Assembly: GCF_000346615.1 (NCBI RefSeq)
Contig: NZ_ANNU01000010.1
Location: 1 to 64,000, forward strand
Length of the DNA stretch: 64,000 nucleotides
DNA from: Nafulsella turpanensis ZLM-10
GTDB taxonomy: Bacteria; Bacteroidota; Bacteroidia; Cytophagales; Cyclobacteriaceae
Direction of reading: 5' to 3'
Shown piece after piece: positions 52,575-62,358 of this stretch. The notes under the pieces were generated by a model. That model made no database searches and was not told the origin of the DNA. It saw only the letters and a program-made list of their open reading frames with translations. Numbering within the stretch: the first letter of the stretch is position 1; every line of letters starts with the position of its first letter. The translations under genes and the position numbers were made by a program.

Positions 52575-55523
52575 CTATTGTTTAAGCGACTCCCACAAAA
52601 TTTCTACAGGGTGCTTTGCCACACGACCGGTCCCATCCTTTATCTGATGCCGGCAGCTGGTGCCAGGGGCGGCAATCAGCACTTCTTCCGGCTGCCGGCG
52701 CACCGTCGGGAACAATACCAGCTCACCAATCTGCATACTAACCTTATAATGCTCCTTTTCATAACCGAAAGAGCCGGCCATTCCACAGCAGCCGCTCGGG
52801 ATGAGCTGTACCTGGTAGTTAGCAGGCAGGCTGAGCATTTTTTTTGTAAAAACTAAGGACGACAGCGCCTTTTGATGGCAATGACCATGCAATTTTACGA
52901 CCCTTGCCTCGGCCGTAAACAGCTCGGAAGACAGCCGGCCCTCGTCGCGTTCGCGTGCAATAAATTCATCGACCAGCAGTGCATTTTCGCCCAGACTTAC
53001 GGCTTGTTCCTTTTGGTCGGGGCGGCACAGGCTCAGGTATTCATCGCGCAGTGTTAAAATAGCAGAGGGTTCTATGCCAATAATCGGCACCTGCGGGCTT
53101 ACCAGCGGGGCCAGCCGGTCAATATTCTGCTGTGCAATTTTCTTTGCTTCGCGCAGAAATCCTTTGCTCAGATAGGTTCGCCCGCTTTCCAGGTGCTCCG
53201 GCATATCCAGCTCATAACCCAGGCGGCTCAGTAATTTAGCGGTGGTAATGCCCAGCGGCACATCGTTATAATTAGTAAACTCATCGCAGAAGAGCAGTAC
53301 TTTCCCTTTTCGGTTGCCATTGAGCGTGCTGTTGAGCGCCTGCCTGTTTTTCTGGAACCATTGTCTAAAGGTGGTGGAGTGCAGCAGTGGCATACTCCGC
53401 TCCGGTGCAAAGCCCACGGCTTTTTTCGCAAGCGCAGCGGTTATTCCTCCCTTCATGAGCGCATTGTATAGCCAGGGCACCTTAGAGGCCACGGCATTTC
53501 CTTTCCCAAATCCTGCTACCAGGCGCGACCGTAAGGGTACACCATTGGCATCATTATACTGCTGCTGCCACTCTGTCTTTAATTTGGCAACATCGACATT
53601 ACTGGGGCACTCTGCCTTACAGCCTTTGCAGCTGATACAAAGGTCCATAACCTCCTTAATTTCTTCGTGGTCGAAGCGATTGGCTTTGGTAGAATTCTGC
53701 AGCATTTCGCGCATCATATTGGCCCTGCCACGGGTAGTGTCGCGCTCATTGCGGGTGGCCATATAACTGGGGCACATGGTGCCACCAATCAGGTGACTTT
53801 TACGGCAGTCGCCGGAACCGTTGCAAAGTTCCGCCGCCCGGATAATGCCATCGGTTTCGCTCCAGTCAAAAACAGTATCGAATACCGGCACTTCCTGACC
53901 TGGGGTATACCGGAGGCTTTCGTTCATCGGCGGGGCATTCACTATTTTACCCGGGTTAAAGATACCCTGCGGATCCCAGCCCTGCTTGAGTTGTTTCAGC
54001 AGTTTATAATTATGCCCCCCAATCATAAACTCAATGAATTCAGCCCGCAGGCGTCCATCGCCATGCTCGCCACTCAGCGAACCTTTATATTTTTTTACCA
54101 GGTGGGCAATTTCAGTTGCAATCGTTCTGAACAGCTGGTTTCCTTCTTCTGTTTTCAGGTTCAGGATAGGGCGCAGGTGCAGCTCTCCACTACCGGCATG
54201 GGCATAATGCACACAGAAGAGGTTATATTTTTTGAGCGTCTCGTTAAATTCGCGGATAAAGGCAGGTAGCTCCAGTACATCTACGGCGGTATCTTCAATA
54301 ACGGGTACGGGCTTGGAATCGCCCTTTACATTGGAGAGAAGGCCAAGGCCGGCTTTCCGCAGTGCCCATACTCTTTTGGTGTCCTCCCCCACTACCAGGG
54401 GAAAATGGTAGCCCAATTCCTGCTCCAGCAGGGCTGCCTGCAGGTCCGCAGCTTTCTGCTTTACAGCCTCTTCGCTTGCTTCCCCAAACTCCACCACCAG
54501 TATCGCTCCCGGATTGTCTTTTACAAAAAAGCGGTTTTGCCGCTGCTCGATATTCGCTTTGGTACATTCGAGTATATAGTTATCCATGAGCTCACAGGCA
54601 CGAGGCTGGTAAGCGAGCGCCACAATGTTGGCACGCAATGCTTCATCGACAGTATTAAAATGAATACAAACCAGCCCTGTATGAGCAGGAGGCACAGCCA
54701 CCAACCGGAGCTTGAGTTCGGTAATAAAGCAAAGCGTACCTTCTGAGCCGGCAATGAGCTTGCAGAAATTAAAATCTTCGCCACCGGGAGTAAAAGGAGC
54801 AGTATCCAACAGAAGGTCAAGGGCATAGCCGGTATTACGCCGGGGAATGGAAGGCTTGGGAAACTCCTTCCTTATTTCCAGTGCATTTTGCTCGTTAGAG
54901 AGCATTTCATGGATCTGACCATAAAGCTCCTGCTCCAGCGGGCTTTTTACCCCTTCTCCTTTTACCTTCCGGTGAAATTCGCTTCTACTCAGCGGCCCGA
55001 AGGCTACTTCTGCGCCATCAGACAAAAATCCTTTCAGCTCCAGTAAATGTTCCCGGGTACTGCCATAAACAATTGAATTAGAGCCGCAGCTGTTATTGCC
55101 TACCATCCCTCCTACCATACAGCGGTTAGAAGTGGAGGTTTCCGGACCGAAATAAAGGCCATAGGGGGCCAGGTACATATTCAGCTCATCGCGGTTAACC
55201 CCCGGCTGTACGCGTACCCATCCTTCCTCTTCATTCAGCTCTATTATCTGCCGGAAGTGCAGCGATACATCAACCACAATCCCGTTCCCTACCACCTGCC
55301 CGGCCAGCGAGGTACCGGCCGTGCGGGGAATCAGTGAGGTTCCTTCTGAACGGGCAAAATCAATCAGTGTGCGTATATCCGTGGCGGTCTCCGGAAAGGC
55401 GACTGCCAGTGGCAACTCCCGGTAGGCCGAAGCATCCGTGGCATACAACCGACGCATGGTATCATTGTAATGAAGCTTTCCCTGAAGCTTGCCTTCCAGT
55501 ACTGCTAATTTCTGCTGCATCAT
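52575..55523 (-). CDS. FAD-linked/Fe-S oxidoreductase (D-lactate/glycolate dehydrogenase-like)
   Basis: A 982-residue fusion. The N-terminal FAD-binding type-4 domain (about 40-500) shows AGTSLAGQVVGNGIVVDVS and MVGNNSCGSNSIVYGSTREH, and the catalytic part contains HGDGRLRAEF. A 4Fe-4S region around 620-640 has CISCKGCKAECPSNVDV, and the C-terminus has two cysteine-rich CCG-type motifs (HGHCHQKAL and SGCCGMAGSFGYE). The build is like YdiJ/D-2-hydroxyacid dehydrogenases that feed electrons into the membrane quinone pool. Substrate, D-lactate or another 2-hydroxyacid, is not decided by sequence. Confidence 0.92.
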   Translation of the reverse strand: MMQQKLAVLEGKLQGKLHYNDTMRRLYATDASAYRELPLAVAFPETATDIRTLIDFARSEGTSLIPRTAGTSLAGQVVGNGIVVDVSLHFRQIIELNEEEGWVRVQPGVNRDELNMYLAPYGLYFGPETSTSNRCMVGGMVGNNSCGSNSIVYGSTREHLLELKGFLSDGAEVAFGPLSRSEFHRKVKGEGVKSPLEQELYGQIHEMLSNEQNALEIRKEFPKPSIPRRNTGYALDLLLDTAPFTPGGEDFNFCKLIAGSEGTLCFITELKLRLVAVPPAHTGLVCIHFNTVDEALRANIVALAYQPRACELMDNYILECTKANIEQRQNRFFVKDNPGAILVVEFGEASEEAVKQKAADLQAALLEQELGYHFPLVVGEDTKRVWALRKAGLGLLSNVKGDSKPVPVIEDTAVDVLELPAFIREFNETLKKYNLFCVHYAHAGSGELHLRPILNLKTEEGNQLFRTIATEIAHLVKKYKGSLSGEHGDGRLRAEFIEFMIGGHNYKLLKQLKQGWDPQGIFNPGKIVNAPPMNESLRYTPGQEVPVFDTVFDWSETDGIIRAAELCNGSGDCRKSHLIGGTMCPSYMATRNERDTTRGRANMMREMLQNSTKANRFDHEEIKEVMDLCISCKGCKAECPSNVDVAKLKTEWQQQYNDANGVPLRSRLVAGFGKGNAVASKVPWLYNALMKGGITAALAKKAVGFAPERSMPLLHSTTFRQWFQKNRQALNSTLNGNRKGKVLLFCDEFTNYNDVPLGITTAKLLSRLGYELDMPEHLESGRTYLSKGFLREAKKIAQQNIDRLAPLVSPQVPIIGIEPSAILTLRDEYLSLCRPDQKEQAVSLGENALLVDEFIARERDEGRLSSELFTAEARVVKLHGHCHQKALSSLVFTKKMLSLPANYQVQLIPSGCCGMAGSFGYEKEHYKVSMQIGELVLFPTVRRQPEEVLIAAPGTSCRHQIKDGTGRVAKHPVEILWESLKQ

Positions 55524-55594
55524 ACTTAATATTCCACTTAAAAGCGGCTACTAATTTAGTGATAATTAGAGTAATAAAGCCGCTGTATAAAAAA

Positions 55595-55628
55595 CAAAAA
55601 GCTGCCTCTCTCCAGGGGCAGCTTTTTG
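55595..55628 (-). terminator. Terminator after secDF
   Basis: CAAAAAGCTGCC (55595-55606) and GGCAGCTTTTTG (55617-55628), loop 10 nt, with T-run on the minus strand, 22 bp after the secDF stop. Confidence 0.88.
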
Positions 55629-55649
55629 TAATATTGTAGTTTACTAAAT

Positions 55650-58600
55650 TTAAGCCTTTTGTTTTACCGGCTGTGAGGGGGTATTTGCCACTTCTTTCTC
55701 TACCAGGTCCACCACCACAGGTGTTGCCACAAAGATAGAAGAGTAAGTACCCACTATAATACCCACTAAAAGAGCGAAAGAGAAACCTTTCAGCACTTCA
55801 CCACCAAACAGGAACAGGATAAGCACCACAATAAGTGTGGTAAGCGAGGTAATCATAGTTCTGTTAAGGGTAGTATTGATAGCGTTGTTGAATATTGTAG
55901 CTACCGAACCACGGGTTGCCAGCGAAAGCTCTTCCCTTATACGGTCAAACACTACCACGGTATCGTTAATGGAGTAACCGATAATAGTAAGAATAGCCGC
56001 AATAAAGACCTGGTCTACCTCGTAAGTCATACCCAATGCACCGGCAATTGCAAAAGCCGAAAGGGTAATAAGCACGTCGTGCGCCAGAGCTACAATGGCA
56101 CCTGCACTGTACTGCCACTTATTAAAACGAATAAGGATGTACAGGAAGATAATCACCAGTGCAAATAAAGAAGACTGCCATGAAGAATTCACAATGTCGT
56201 CGGCAATGGTTGCACCCACCTTTGATGAGCTGGAAATAGTAAACTGCCCTTCTTCAAGTGTGGCTGCTTCATCTACAAACTGATCGCCGGTAAACTCTTC
56301 TATACCTCCAACAAGTGCCTGCTCTACCATCCCGTCAGTCTCCTCCGCTTCTTCATTAATCAGGTAACTGGTAGTAATTTTTAGTACGTTATTGGCTCCA
56401 TAGGTTTTTACTTCCGTACCGGCATTTCCAAACTCATCGGCAAGCGCCACTTTAAGCTTCGAAGGCACCACAGGCTCCGTAAAGGTAACTACATAAGAAC
56501 GGCCACCGGTAAAGTCTACGCCCAGGTTAAGCCCCCCCTGCAGCACCATAACCGTTACCCCAACAGCAATTACCACCGCAGAAACAACATAAGCTATTTT
56601 TCTGCGCCCGATGAAATTGATGTTCATTCCTGCAAACAGGTTTTTAGAGAAAGGAGTCGCAAATGACATATTGCTCTTATCTCCCTTTTTCGTCATCCAG
56701 TCAATGATTACACGGGTAATGAGGATAGCGGTAAACAGGGAGCAAAGGATACCGATAATCAGGGTAATGGCAAACCCTTTCACCGGGCCCTGTCCGAATA
56801 CATACAGGATAATAGATACCAGCAAGGTAGTTACGTTGGCATCGATAATAGAGCTGTATGCTTTATTGTAACCCGATTTAATGGCATTTGCCATTCCGCT
56901 GCCATTCCGGAGCTCTTCACGGATACGTTCAAATATCAGTACGTTGGCATCGATAGACATACCAATGGTAAGCACAATACCTGCAATACCCGGCAGGGTA
57001 AGCGCTGCATCGAGCTGCGCCAGTATACCAAACACAAAGAAGATATTGAAAAGCAGGGCTATGTTGGCTACCAAACCACCTTTAGCATAGTAAATAATGA
57101 TAAACAACACCACAATAGCCAGACCGGCCACCATGGAAAGAATTCCCTGGGCCTGGGCCTGCTTACCTAAGGTAGGACCTACAATGCCTTCTTCCACAAT
57201 ATTGGCCGGAGCAGGCAGTGCACCTGCTTTCAGGATATTCGCAAGGTCTTTGGCTTCTTCAACAGTAAATTTACCGGTAATTGAAGAAGTACCTCCGGCA
57301 ATTTCACCCTGCACAACCGGGGCAGAATAAACATAATCATCGAGCACAATGGCAATGCGCTCACCAATGTTGTTGGCTGTTAAACGCTTCCAGGCACGGG
57401 CACCTTCGGCATCCATGGTCATGGAAACGGCAGGCATTCCCCGCTCATCGAACTCCTGACGAGCATCGCTGATTACTTCGCCACCCAGAGGAGCCACACC
57501 GCCACGATCATACTGCACGGCATGCAGTTCCAGCAGCTGCTCATCGCTTCCTTCAGGAGAAAAAGGTTTTACTGACCAAAGGAAAGCAAGGTTAGCAGGA
57601 AGCATATCCTGCACATCTTCACGCTCCAGAATATTGTTAATCTTTGCAGTATCCTGTACGCTATAGATTAAGCCGCCGCGCATTTTAATAAGGCTGAAGA
57701 GCGGAGAAACCTCAAGGTCAAGAGAATCTGAAGCACCACCTTCTTCAGCAAGCTGAGAAGCAAGGTCACCGTCAGCCGTTGTATCGTCCTGGCTCAGTGC
57801 ATTGGCCAGGGAATCGCCCTCCGTCACTACAGCGTCTTCTTCAGCGACTTCTGTCTCCGGTGTAGCGGTAGCTGCCTGTGCACGCTTTTCATTTACTAAG
57901 CGGGTATTAATATTCTCAAGTATTTGAGAGATATTATTCAGCTCTACTACATCTAAAAACTCCAGCTTGGCAGTTCCCTGTAATAGTTTTCTTACACGTT
58001 CTTCATTGTCCACACCAGGGAGTTCTACCTGAATACGGCCGGTACCCTGCAGGCGCTGAATGTTAGGCTGGGAAGTACCAAAACGGTCAATACGGGTACG
58101 GAGAATCTGGAAAGAACGGTCAATGGCACCTTCAATTTCCTCATTTAACACACTCAGTACCTGATCGTCGGTAGAAGTAAGGCTGATGCGCTCACGGTTG
58201 GCAGCATTGGCGAAAACGTCGGCCAGTTGCCCTTCTCCTTCCAGTTCAACAAAAGCTTCATAAAACAGCTCCAGGAAGCGATCCTGGCTGTCCGCTCTTC
58301 TTTCTTTCGCCAGTTCAATCGCTTTCAGGAACTCGGGATCCTGGCTGTTTCCGGAAACGCCCTTGATAATTTCTACAGGAGAAACTTCCAGCGTAACGTG
58401 CATGCCACCCTGCAGGTCGAGACCCAGGCTCAGCTCATTTTCCTTTACTTCCTGATAGGTATATTCCATACCTAATAAGTTGTACACAGGCTCATGCCAG
58501 ATGGAATCGAGGTAGGCTCTGCGTGCACTAAAATCTACAGTCCCGTCGGCCTGGGTAGCATAAGCGGTTGCATCTTCCTGCACCTCCCGCGAAACAAACG

Positions 58601-58673
58601 TAAAGGACAGATAGTAGAGGCAAAGCAGCGTGACTACTACCGTCAGAAATACAATAATGCCTTTATTGCGCAT
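55650..58673 (-). CDS. secDF: Protein translocase SecDF (fused)
   Basis: A 1007-residue single-chain SecD-SecF, the form usual in Bacteroidota, that uses the proton gradient to help pull preproteins through SecYEG. The SecD part contains the D1 motif LGLDLQGGMHVTLEV, periplasmic P1 with an acidic insert at ~265-315 (Asp/Glu/Ala-rich), and membrane motif IGMSIDANVLIFERIREEL. The SecF part contains GVDFTGGRSYVVTF and TIIGYSINDTVVVFDRIREEL. Twelve membrane helices are expected. The acidic insert is a lineage feature. It is a monocistronic unit with its own terminator. Confidence 0.97.
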   Translation of the reverse strand: MRNKGIIVFLTVVVTLLCLYYLSFTFVSREVQEDATAYATQADGTVDFSARRAYLDSIWHEPVYNLLGMEYTYQEVKENELSLGLDLQGGMHVTLEVSPVEIIKGVSGNSQDPEFLKAIELAKERRADSQDRFLELFYEAFVELEGEGQLADVFANAANRERISLTSTDDQVLSVLNEEIEGAIDRSFQILRTRIDRFGTSQPNIQRLQGTGRIQVELPGVDNEERVRKLLQGTAKLEFLDVVELNNISQILENINTRLVNEKRAQAATATPETEVAEEDAVVTEGDSLANALSQDDTTADGDLASQLAEEGGASDSLDLEVSPLFSLIKMRGGLIYSVQDTAKINNILEREDVQDMLPANLAFLWSVKPFSPEGSDEQLLELHAVQYDRGGVAPLGGEVISDARQEFDERGMPAVSMTMDAEGARAWKRLTANNIGERIAIVLDDYVYSAPVVQGEIAGGTSSITGKFTVEEAKDLANILKAGALPAPANIVEEGIVGPTLGKQAQAQGILSMVAGLAIVVLFIIIYYAKGGLVANIALLFNIFFVFGILAQLDAALTLPGIAGIVLTIGMSIDANVLIFERIREELRNGSGMANAIKSGYNKAYSSIIDANVTTLLVSIILYVFGQGPVKGFAITLIIGILCSLFTAILITRVIIDWMTKKGDKSNMSFATPFSKNLFAGMNINFIGRRKIAYVVSAVVIAVGVTVMVLQGGLNLGVDFTGGRSYVVTFTEPVVPSKLKVALADEFGNAGTEVKTYGANNVLKITTSYLINEEAEETDGMVEQALVGGIEEFTGDQFVDEAATLEEGQFTISSSSKVGATIADDIVNSSWQSSLFALVIIFLYILIRFNKWQYSAGAIVALAHDVLITLSAFAIAGALGMTYEVDQVFIAAILTIIGYSINDTVVVFDRIREELSLATRGSVATIFNNAINTTLNRTMITSLTTLIVVLILFLFGGEVLKGFSFALLVGIIVGTYSSIFVATPVVVDLVEKEVANTPSQPVKQKA

Positions 58674-58835
58674 TTTATTAAGTAATTATATGGATAGAAA
58701 TTATTTGTACAGTATAGGGTAAAGCTCCTGCTCAGCTTTTTATAACAGCCATGCAAAAGCAAATGGAGGGAAATTCTTATACAGCTTTTATAAACAGGCC
58801 GTAATTCTCCTTCCGGTTAAAGAGTACGGCATCCG

Positions 58836-59207
58836 CTAGGGAGCATTGGGAGATATAATGAGGCGAAAAAGGGTACGAAAGTAACTATCGACCCGAAGCG
58901 GGGGAAGTATTTGCGGTTTCACTTCTCTTACATGAAGCGGTGGAACCACTACTTTAAAATTTGGCTGATGCAGAAAAGAAACAGTTGCTACCGGCAGCAG
59001 GGCGCTGGAGGCATAGCTTACATAAGAAACCGGACGCTCATTTTCCTCTCCCTGTTCCTCCTGAAGCTCCACAGCCAGCTGAGGACCGGCGGTAAGAAGA
59101 GGGTGTAACCCATTTCCAGCCGAAAACACACAGGCAGCCAGCATAGCCACCATAAGGAAGGTTTTCCTGAATACATGACCGACTGTTTGGGTTTTCCTCA
59201 TAAACAA
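58836..59207 (-). CDS. Small exported protein, unknown function
   Basis: A 123-residue protein with an N-terminal hydrophobic segment (FLMVAMLAACVFSAGNG), either a signal peptide or membrane anchor, then an acidic Gln/Glu stretch and a basic Pro-rich end (KVVVPPLHVREVKPQILPPLRV). The start may be the Met at 59201 (MRKTQTVGHV). It lies alone between the secDF and trkA-like genes with 162 and 78 bp gaps, same strand. I cannot assign a family. Confidence 0.65.
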   Translation of the reverse strand: MFMRKTQTVGHVFRKTFLMVAMLAACVFSAGNGLHPLLTAGPQLAVELQEEQGEENERPVSYVSYASSALLPVATVSFLHQPNFKVVVPPLHVREVKPQILPPLRVDSYFRTLFRLIISPNAP

Positions 59208-59285
59208 ATGGAAACCAGTATTTTATAAATTACAAATACAAAAGTAATAATAAAGGAAGAAATAAACCAATACTCTTTGGCGAAT

Positions 59286-59978
59286 CTATTTATTCACCTC
59301 CATAAACTTATTGACATCCTGCTCTTTTCCAAGTAAAATCATGATGTCGGAATCATAGAGTACCGTATCGCCTTTGGGCACACCAATAATATGCTCTACC
59401 TGCGATACCTTTCCGCCGCGCTCCTCTTCATAAATCCGTTTAATGGTAATGAGGTTGAGGTTATATTTTTGCCGGAGCTCAATTTCGCGTACACTTTTAT
59501 CGACCACCCGCTTAGGAGTTTGAATCTCCACGATTTCATAATCGTCGGCCAGCGGCAGAAATGACTTCATATTCGGGTGCAGCAGGGTTTCGGCCACGGT
59601 TTTACCAACGGTTTCTTCGGGCGAGAGAATTTCAGAAACGCCCATCTTTTCAAGAATCATTCGCTGTTGCGGCGAAGCGGCACGGGCAATTATTCTTTTC
59701 ACCTTTAGCTCCTGCAGGAGAACGGTGGTTAGCAGCAGTCCTTCAAAGTTTTCACCTATCGCCACTACTACCGCATCCATATCCTGAATATTCTGTGCCT
59801 GCAGGGCTCTGATATCTGTCGTATCCAGTGCTACGGAATGAGCGACCACTCCTTTTACATTTTCTACCTTATCGATTAACAGGTCGATGGCCAGCACTTC
59901 GGCCCCACGGGCCGCAAGGGTTCGGGCAATGGACATGCCAAACTGCCCCAGTCCAATTACAGCAAAGCGATTAATCAT
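59286..59978 (-). CDS. TrkA/KtrA-type potassium channel regulatory protein
   Basis: A 230-residue cytosolic gating ring subunit. The RCK N-domain begins with the NAD-binding Rossmann motif FAVIGLGQFGMSIARTLAARG (quoted in part: GLGQFGMS) and contains VVVAIGENFEGLLLTTVLLQEL. The RCK C-domain (about 145-225) has RKYNLNLITIKRIYEEERGG-like sequence and ends LGKEQDVNKFME. It would control a Trk/Ktr-type K+ channel subunit, whose gene is not in the window. Confidence 0.92.
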   Translation of the reverse strand: MINRFAVIGLGQFGMSIARTLAARGAEVLAIDLLIDKVENVKGVVAHSVALDTTDIRALQAQNIQDMDAVVVAIGENFEGLLLTTVLLQELKVKRIIARAASPQQRMILEKMGVSEILSPEETVGKTVAETLLHPNMKSFLPLADDYEIVEIQTPKRVVDKSVREIELRQKYNLNLITIKRIYEEERGGKVSQVEHIIGVPKGDTVLYDSDIMILLGKEQDVNKFMEVNK

Positions 59979-59982
59979 GGTT

Positions 59983-60080
59983 AGTCGTGAGTCGTGAGTC
60001 TTGAGTCATGAGCGTTTGGTGGTTGGTACCGGGTGCCTGGTGGCTAGTAGCTGGTGGGTCAGGTGTTTAGTGGCTAAAAG
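59983..60080. repeat. Degenerate microrepeat tract
   Basis: Imperfect tandem words GTGAGTC / TTGAGTC / ATGAGC (59985-60010) are followed by GGTGG/TGGTGGCTAGTAG-type words up to 60080. The tract lies between two same-strand genes. A similar short tract (AGACGTTAGAC) is near 50815. Probably slippage-derived spacer DNA. Confidence 0.5.
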
Positions 60081-60698
60081 CTATTTTACTTTCGTTTTGA
60101 GGAAGGCAATTAATACATCCAGCGCCTGTCGGAATCCGTGATTATTCGGAATTACAATATCGGCATCGCCTTTAAACGGTTTAATATATTTGTTATAGGT
60201 AGGCGCTACATGGCGCTCGTAGCGATAAAGGACATCTTCCAGATCGTAGCCCCGCTCATCACGGTCGCGGATTATCCGCCTTTTAAGCTTTATGTGTTCT
60301 TCTGCTTCTATAAATACCTTTAAGTCGAGGTGCTTTGTAAGCTCAGGAAAATAAAAGACAAAGATACCTTCTACCACCACAACCGGCGCGGGCTTAAACT
60401 CCAGCATAGCAGGCTGTGCATCAGGATTGTTAAAGGTGTATTCCTGCCGAAGCACAGTTTTCCCCTCCTTCAGCGATTCAATGTCCTGCGCGTACTGGTC
60501 GAAATCGATGGAATGTGGGGTGTCAAAATTATAGACGCCATTTTCATCCTTAGGCTGCATCTCCCGCGGGCGGTAGTAGTTGTCCTGCGAAACCAGGCAG
60601 ATTTCTTCAGGAGTAAAGGCACCCAGCAGGCTTTTTAAAAAGAAAGTTTTTCCTGAGGCGCTTCCGCCGGTAATTCCAACAATGTAAGGCTTTTCCAT
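60081..60698 (-). CDS. udk: Uridine kinase
   Basis: A 205-residue nucleoside kinase that makes UMP/CMP in pyrimidine salvage. P-loop GITGGSASGKTFFLKSLL, substrate segment VSQDNYYRP with NFDTPHSIDF, and the lid region RRIIRDRDERGY are all present. Length is standard. It is 25 bp downstream of the rdgB gene on the same strand. Confidence 0.95.
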   Translation of the reverse strand: MEKPYIVGITGGSASGKTFFLKSLLGAFTPEEICLVSQDNYYRPREMQPKDENGVYNFDTPHSIDFDQYAQDIESLKEGKTVLRQEYTFNNPDAQPAMLEFKPAPVVVVEGIFVFYFPELTKHLDLKVFIEAEEHIKLKRRIIRDRDERGYDLEDVLYRYERHVAPTYNKYIKPFKGDADIVIPNNHGFRQALDVLIAFLKTKVK

Positions 60699-60723
60699 CG
60701 GGGCAAAAATAACAGAATTTATG

Positions 60724-61305
60724 CTAATTCGCTGCCTCTCTCAGGAAATCTGTTAACTTTTTCAGGGCGCGCCCCCGGTGACTGATGGCATTTTTCTCTT
60801 CCATGCTCATTTCTGCAAAGCTGCACTCCCTGCCCTCGGGGCGAAAAACAGGATCGTAGCCAAAGCCCTTCTCCCCGCTTTTTTGCTCCAGAATTTCTCC
60901 CTCCACTTTTCCTTCGAACTGCCGGTAGCCATGAACATCTATCCAGGTAATAAGGGTACGGAAACGAGCTTTCCGGTTCGGCTGCCCCTCCAGCTTTTGC
61001 AGCACCAGGGCGATATTGGCTTCATTATCCCGCTCCGGTCCGGCATAGCGGGCAGAGTAAACCCCGGGCTCTCCGCCCAGGGCTTCTATTTCAAGGCCGG
61101 TATCGTCGGCAAAGCAGGCAATTCCGTAATGGTCCCACACATACTGCGCCTTTTGCAAGGAATTTGCCTCAAGGGTGGATCCCGTCTCCGGCAGCTCCTC
61201 CCGGCAACCAATTTCCTCCAGACTTTTTACCCGGTAAGCAGGCTCCAGCAACTGGCGGATTTCCAGCAGCTTTTTTGCATTATTGGTGGCAAAGCAAATG
61301 TTCAT
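60724..61305 (-). CDS. rdgB: Non-canonical purine NTP pyrophosphatase (RdgB/HAM1)
   Basis: A 193-residue house-cleaning enzyme that hydrolyses dITP, XTP and ITP. Family motifs: ICFATNNAKKLLEI at the start, FADDTGLEIEALGGEPGVYSARYAG with catalytic acids, GEKGFGYDPVF and the C-terminal SHRGRAL. It is 4 bp downstream of the first FKBP gene, so in the same operon. Confidence 0.96.
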   Translation of the reverse strand: MNICFATNNAKKLLEIRQLLEPAYRVKSLEEIGCREELPETGSTLEANSLQKAQYVWDHYGIACFADDTGLEIEALGGEPGVYSARYAGPERDNEANIALVLQKLEGQPNRKARFRTLITWIDVHGYRQFEGKVEGEILEQKSGEKGFGYDPVFRPEGRECSFAEMSMEEKNAISHRGRALKKLTDFLREAAN

Positions 61306-61309
61306 TGAA

Positions 61310-62269
61310 TTACTTTTTGACCAGCTCTACCAGCTCAATTTCAAAAATAAGAGGGCTATGCGGAGGGATAGCAGCATTAAACTTACTGCGCACCAGCTCA
61401 GGACCAATAAAAACCCCATCACTGCCATAAGCCTGCGTGGAGGGTATATAAAATACCGCCTTTTCGCCTTTTTTCATACTTTTAACAGCTGTTTCAAAGC
61501 CAGGGATGGTTTTTCCTGCTCCCACTACAAACTCAAAAAGCGGGTCTCCGGCACTGGTATTGGAATCAAATTCTTTACCATTGAGTAAATAGCCGGTATA
61601 TTCCACCGACACCACATCATTGGCATCTACCATTTCCCCTTCTCCTTCTTCCAGCAACACTTTACGAATACCAGTACTGAGGGTATCGGTAACTGTATCT
61701 TCCCGCGCAACTACAGCACTATCTATAGCCGCCAAATCCGCGGCAAAAAGCTCTTCTTTTGTCTGGTACACCTCCTCTACTTCCATTTCAATAACAATTA
61801 TGCTCTGGTTAGGAACAACGCCCGTAAGGTCAAAATTGCCATAGGCAGTATTAAAAGGCACATAAAAACGGTAGGTTTCTCCTTCGCGCATATGGCCAAG
61901 GGCAACGAAAAGGGCAGTAGGCAAATAGCGCTGCTGAATATTGTTTTGGTTGGGATCGAGATAACCAAGACGCATACTTTCCACCTCATTTTCTCCTATA
62001 AGGGTTCCGTCGAGCTGGGAAATGGTATAATTTACCAGGGCCACATCGCCAAATGCTATCTCTTCTCCCTCAGGGTTTTCCTCCAGGGCTACCCGATAGA
62101 TGCCGTAATCATCCTTTACTGCTGTAATATTATTTTCCTCTAAGTGCTGGCTGATTTTGAAGTCCTGCTTTTCGAGCAGGTCTCTTTGTTCAGCATAAGG
62201 ATCTTCCGGCTCATCGCAGGATTGCGCCACAGCCGCAAAAAAGGCAAACAAAAGGAGTAACTTTTTCAT
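61310..62269 (-). CDS. FKBP-type peptidyl-prolyl isomerase lipoprotein (two domains)
   Basis: About 319 residues from MKKLLLLFAFF at 62269; the open frame extends to 62302, but the signal peptide begins here. Lipobox AAVAQSC. Two FKBP-like domains: residues ~70-170 (GDVALVNYTISQLDGTLI...GETYRFYVPFNTAYG) lack several active-site aromatics, and ~205-315 (DVVSVEYTGYLLNGKEFDSN...GEKAVFYIPSTQAYG) is more typical. A periplasmic folding helper for exported proteins is the likely role. Confidence 0.9.
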   Translation of the reverse strand: MKKLLLLFAFFAAVAQSCDEPEDPYAEQRDLLEKQDFKISQHLEENNITAVKDDYGIYRVALEENPEGEEIAFGDVALVNYTISQLDGTLIGENEVESMRLGYLDPNQNNIQQRYLPTALFVALGHMREGETYRFYVPFNTAYGNFDLTGVVPNQSIIVIEMEVEEVYQTKEELFAADLAAIDSAVVAREDTVTDTLSTGIRKVLLEEGEGEMVDANDVVSVEYTGYLLNGKEFDSNTSAGDPLFEFVVGAGKTIPGFETAVKSMKKGEKAVFYIPSTQAYGSDGVFIGPELVRSKFNAAIPPHSPLIFEIELVELVKK

Positions 62270-62307
62270 ATTATGATGAAGTAGTGATAAATTGAATGTC
62301 AAAAAAA

Positions 62308-62335
62308 ATCCGATACAATAATATATGTATCGGAT
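62308..62335 (-). terminator. Terminator after the second FKBP gene
   Basis: ATCCGATACA (62308-62317) pairs perfectly with TGTATCGGAT (62326-62335), loop 8 nt, and on the minus strand eight T residues follow. It separates the two FKBP transcripts. Confidence 0.92.
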
Positions 62336-62358
62336 AAAGACTTTATTTATTGTGTAAT

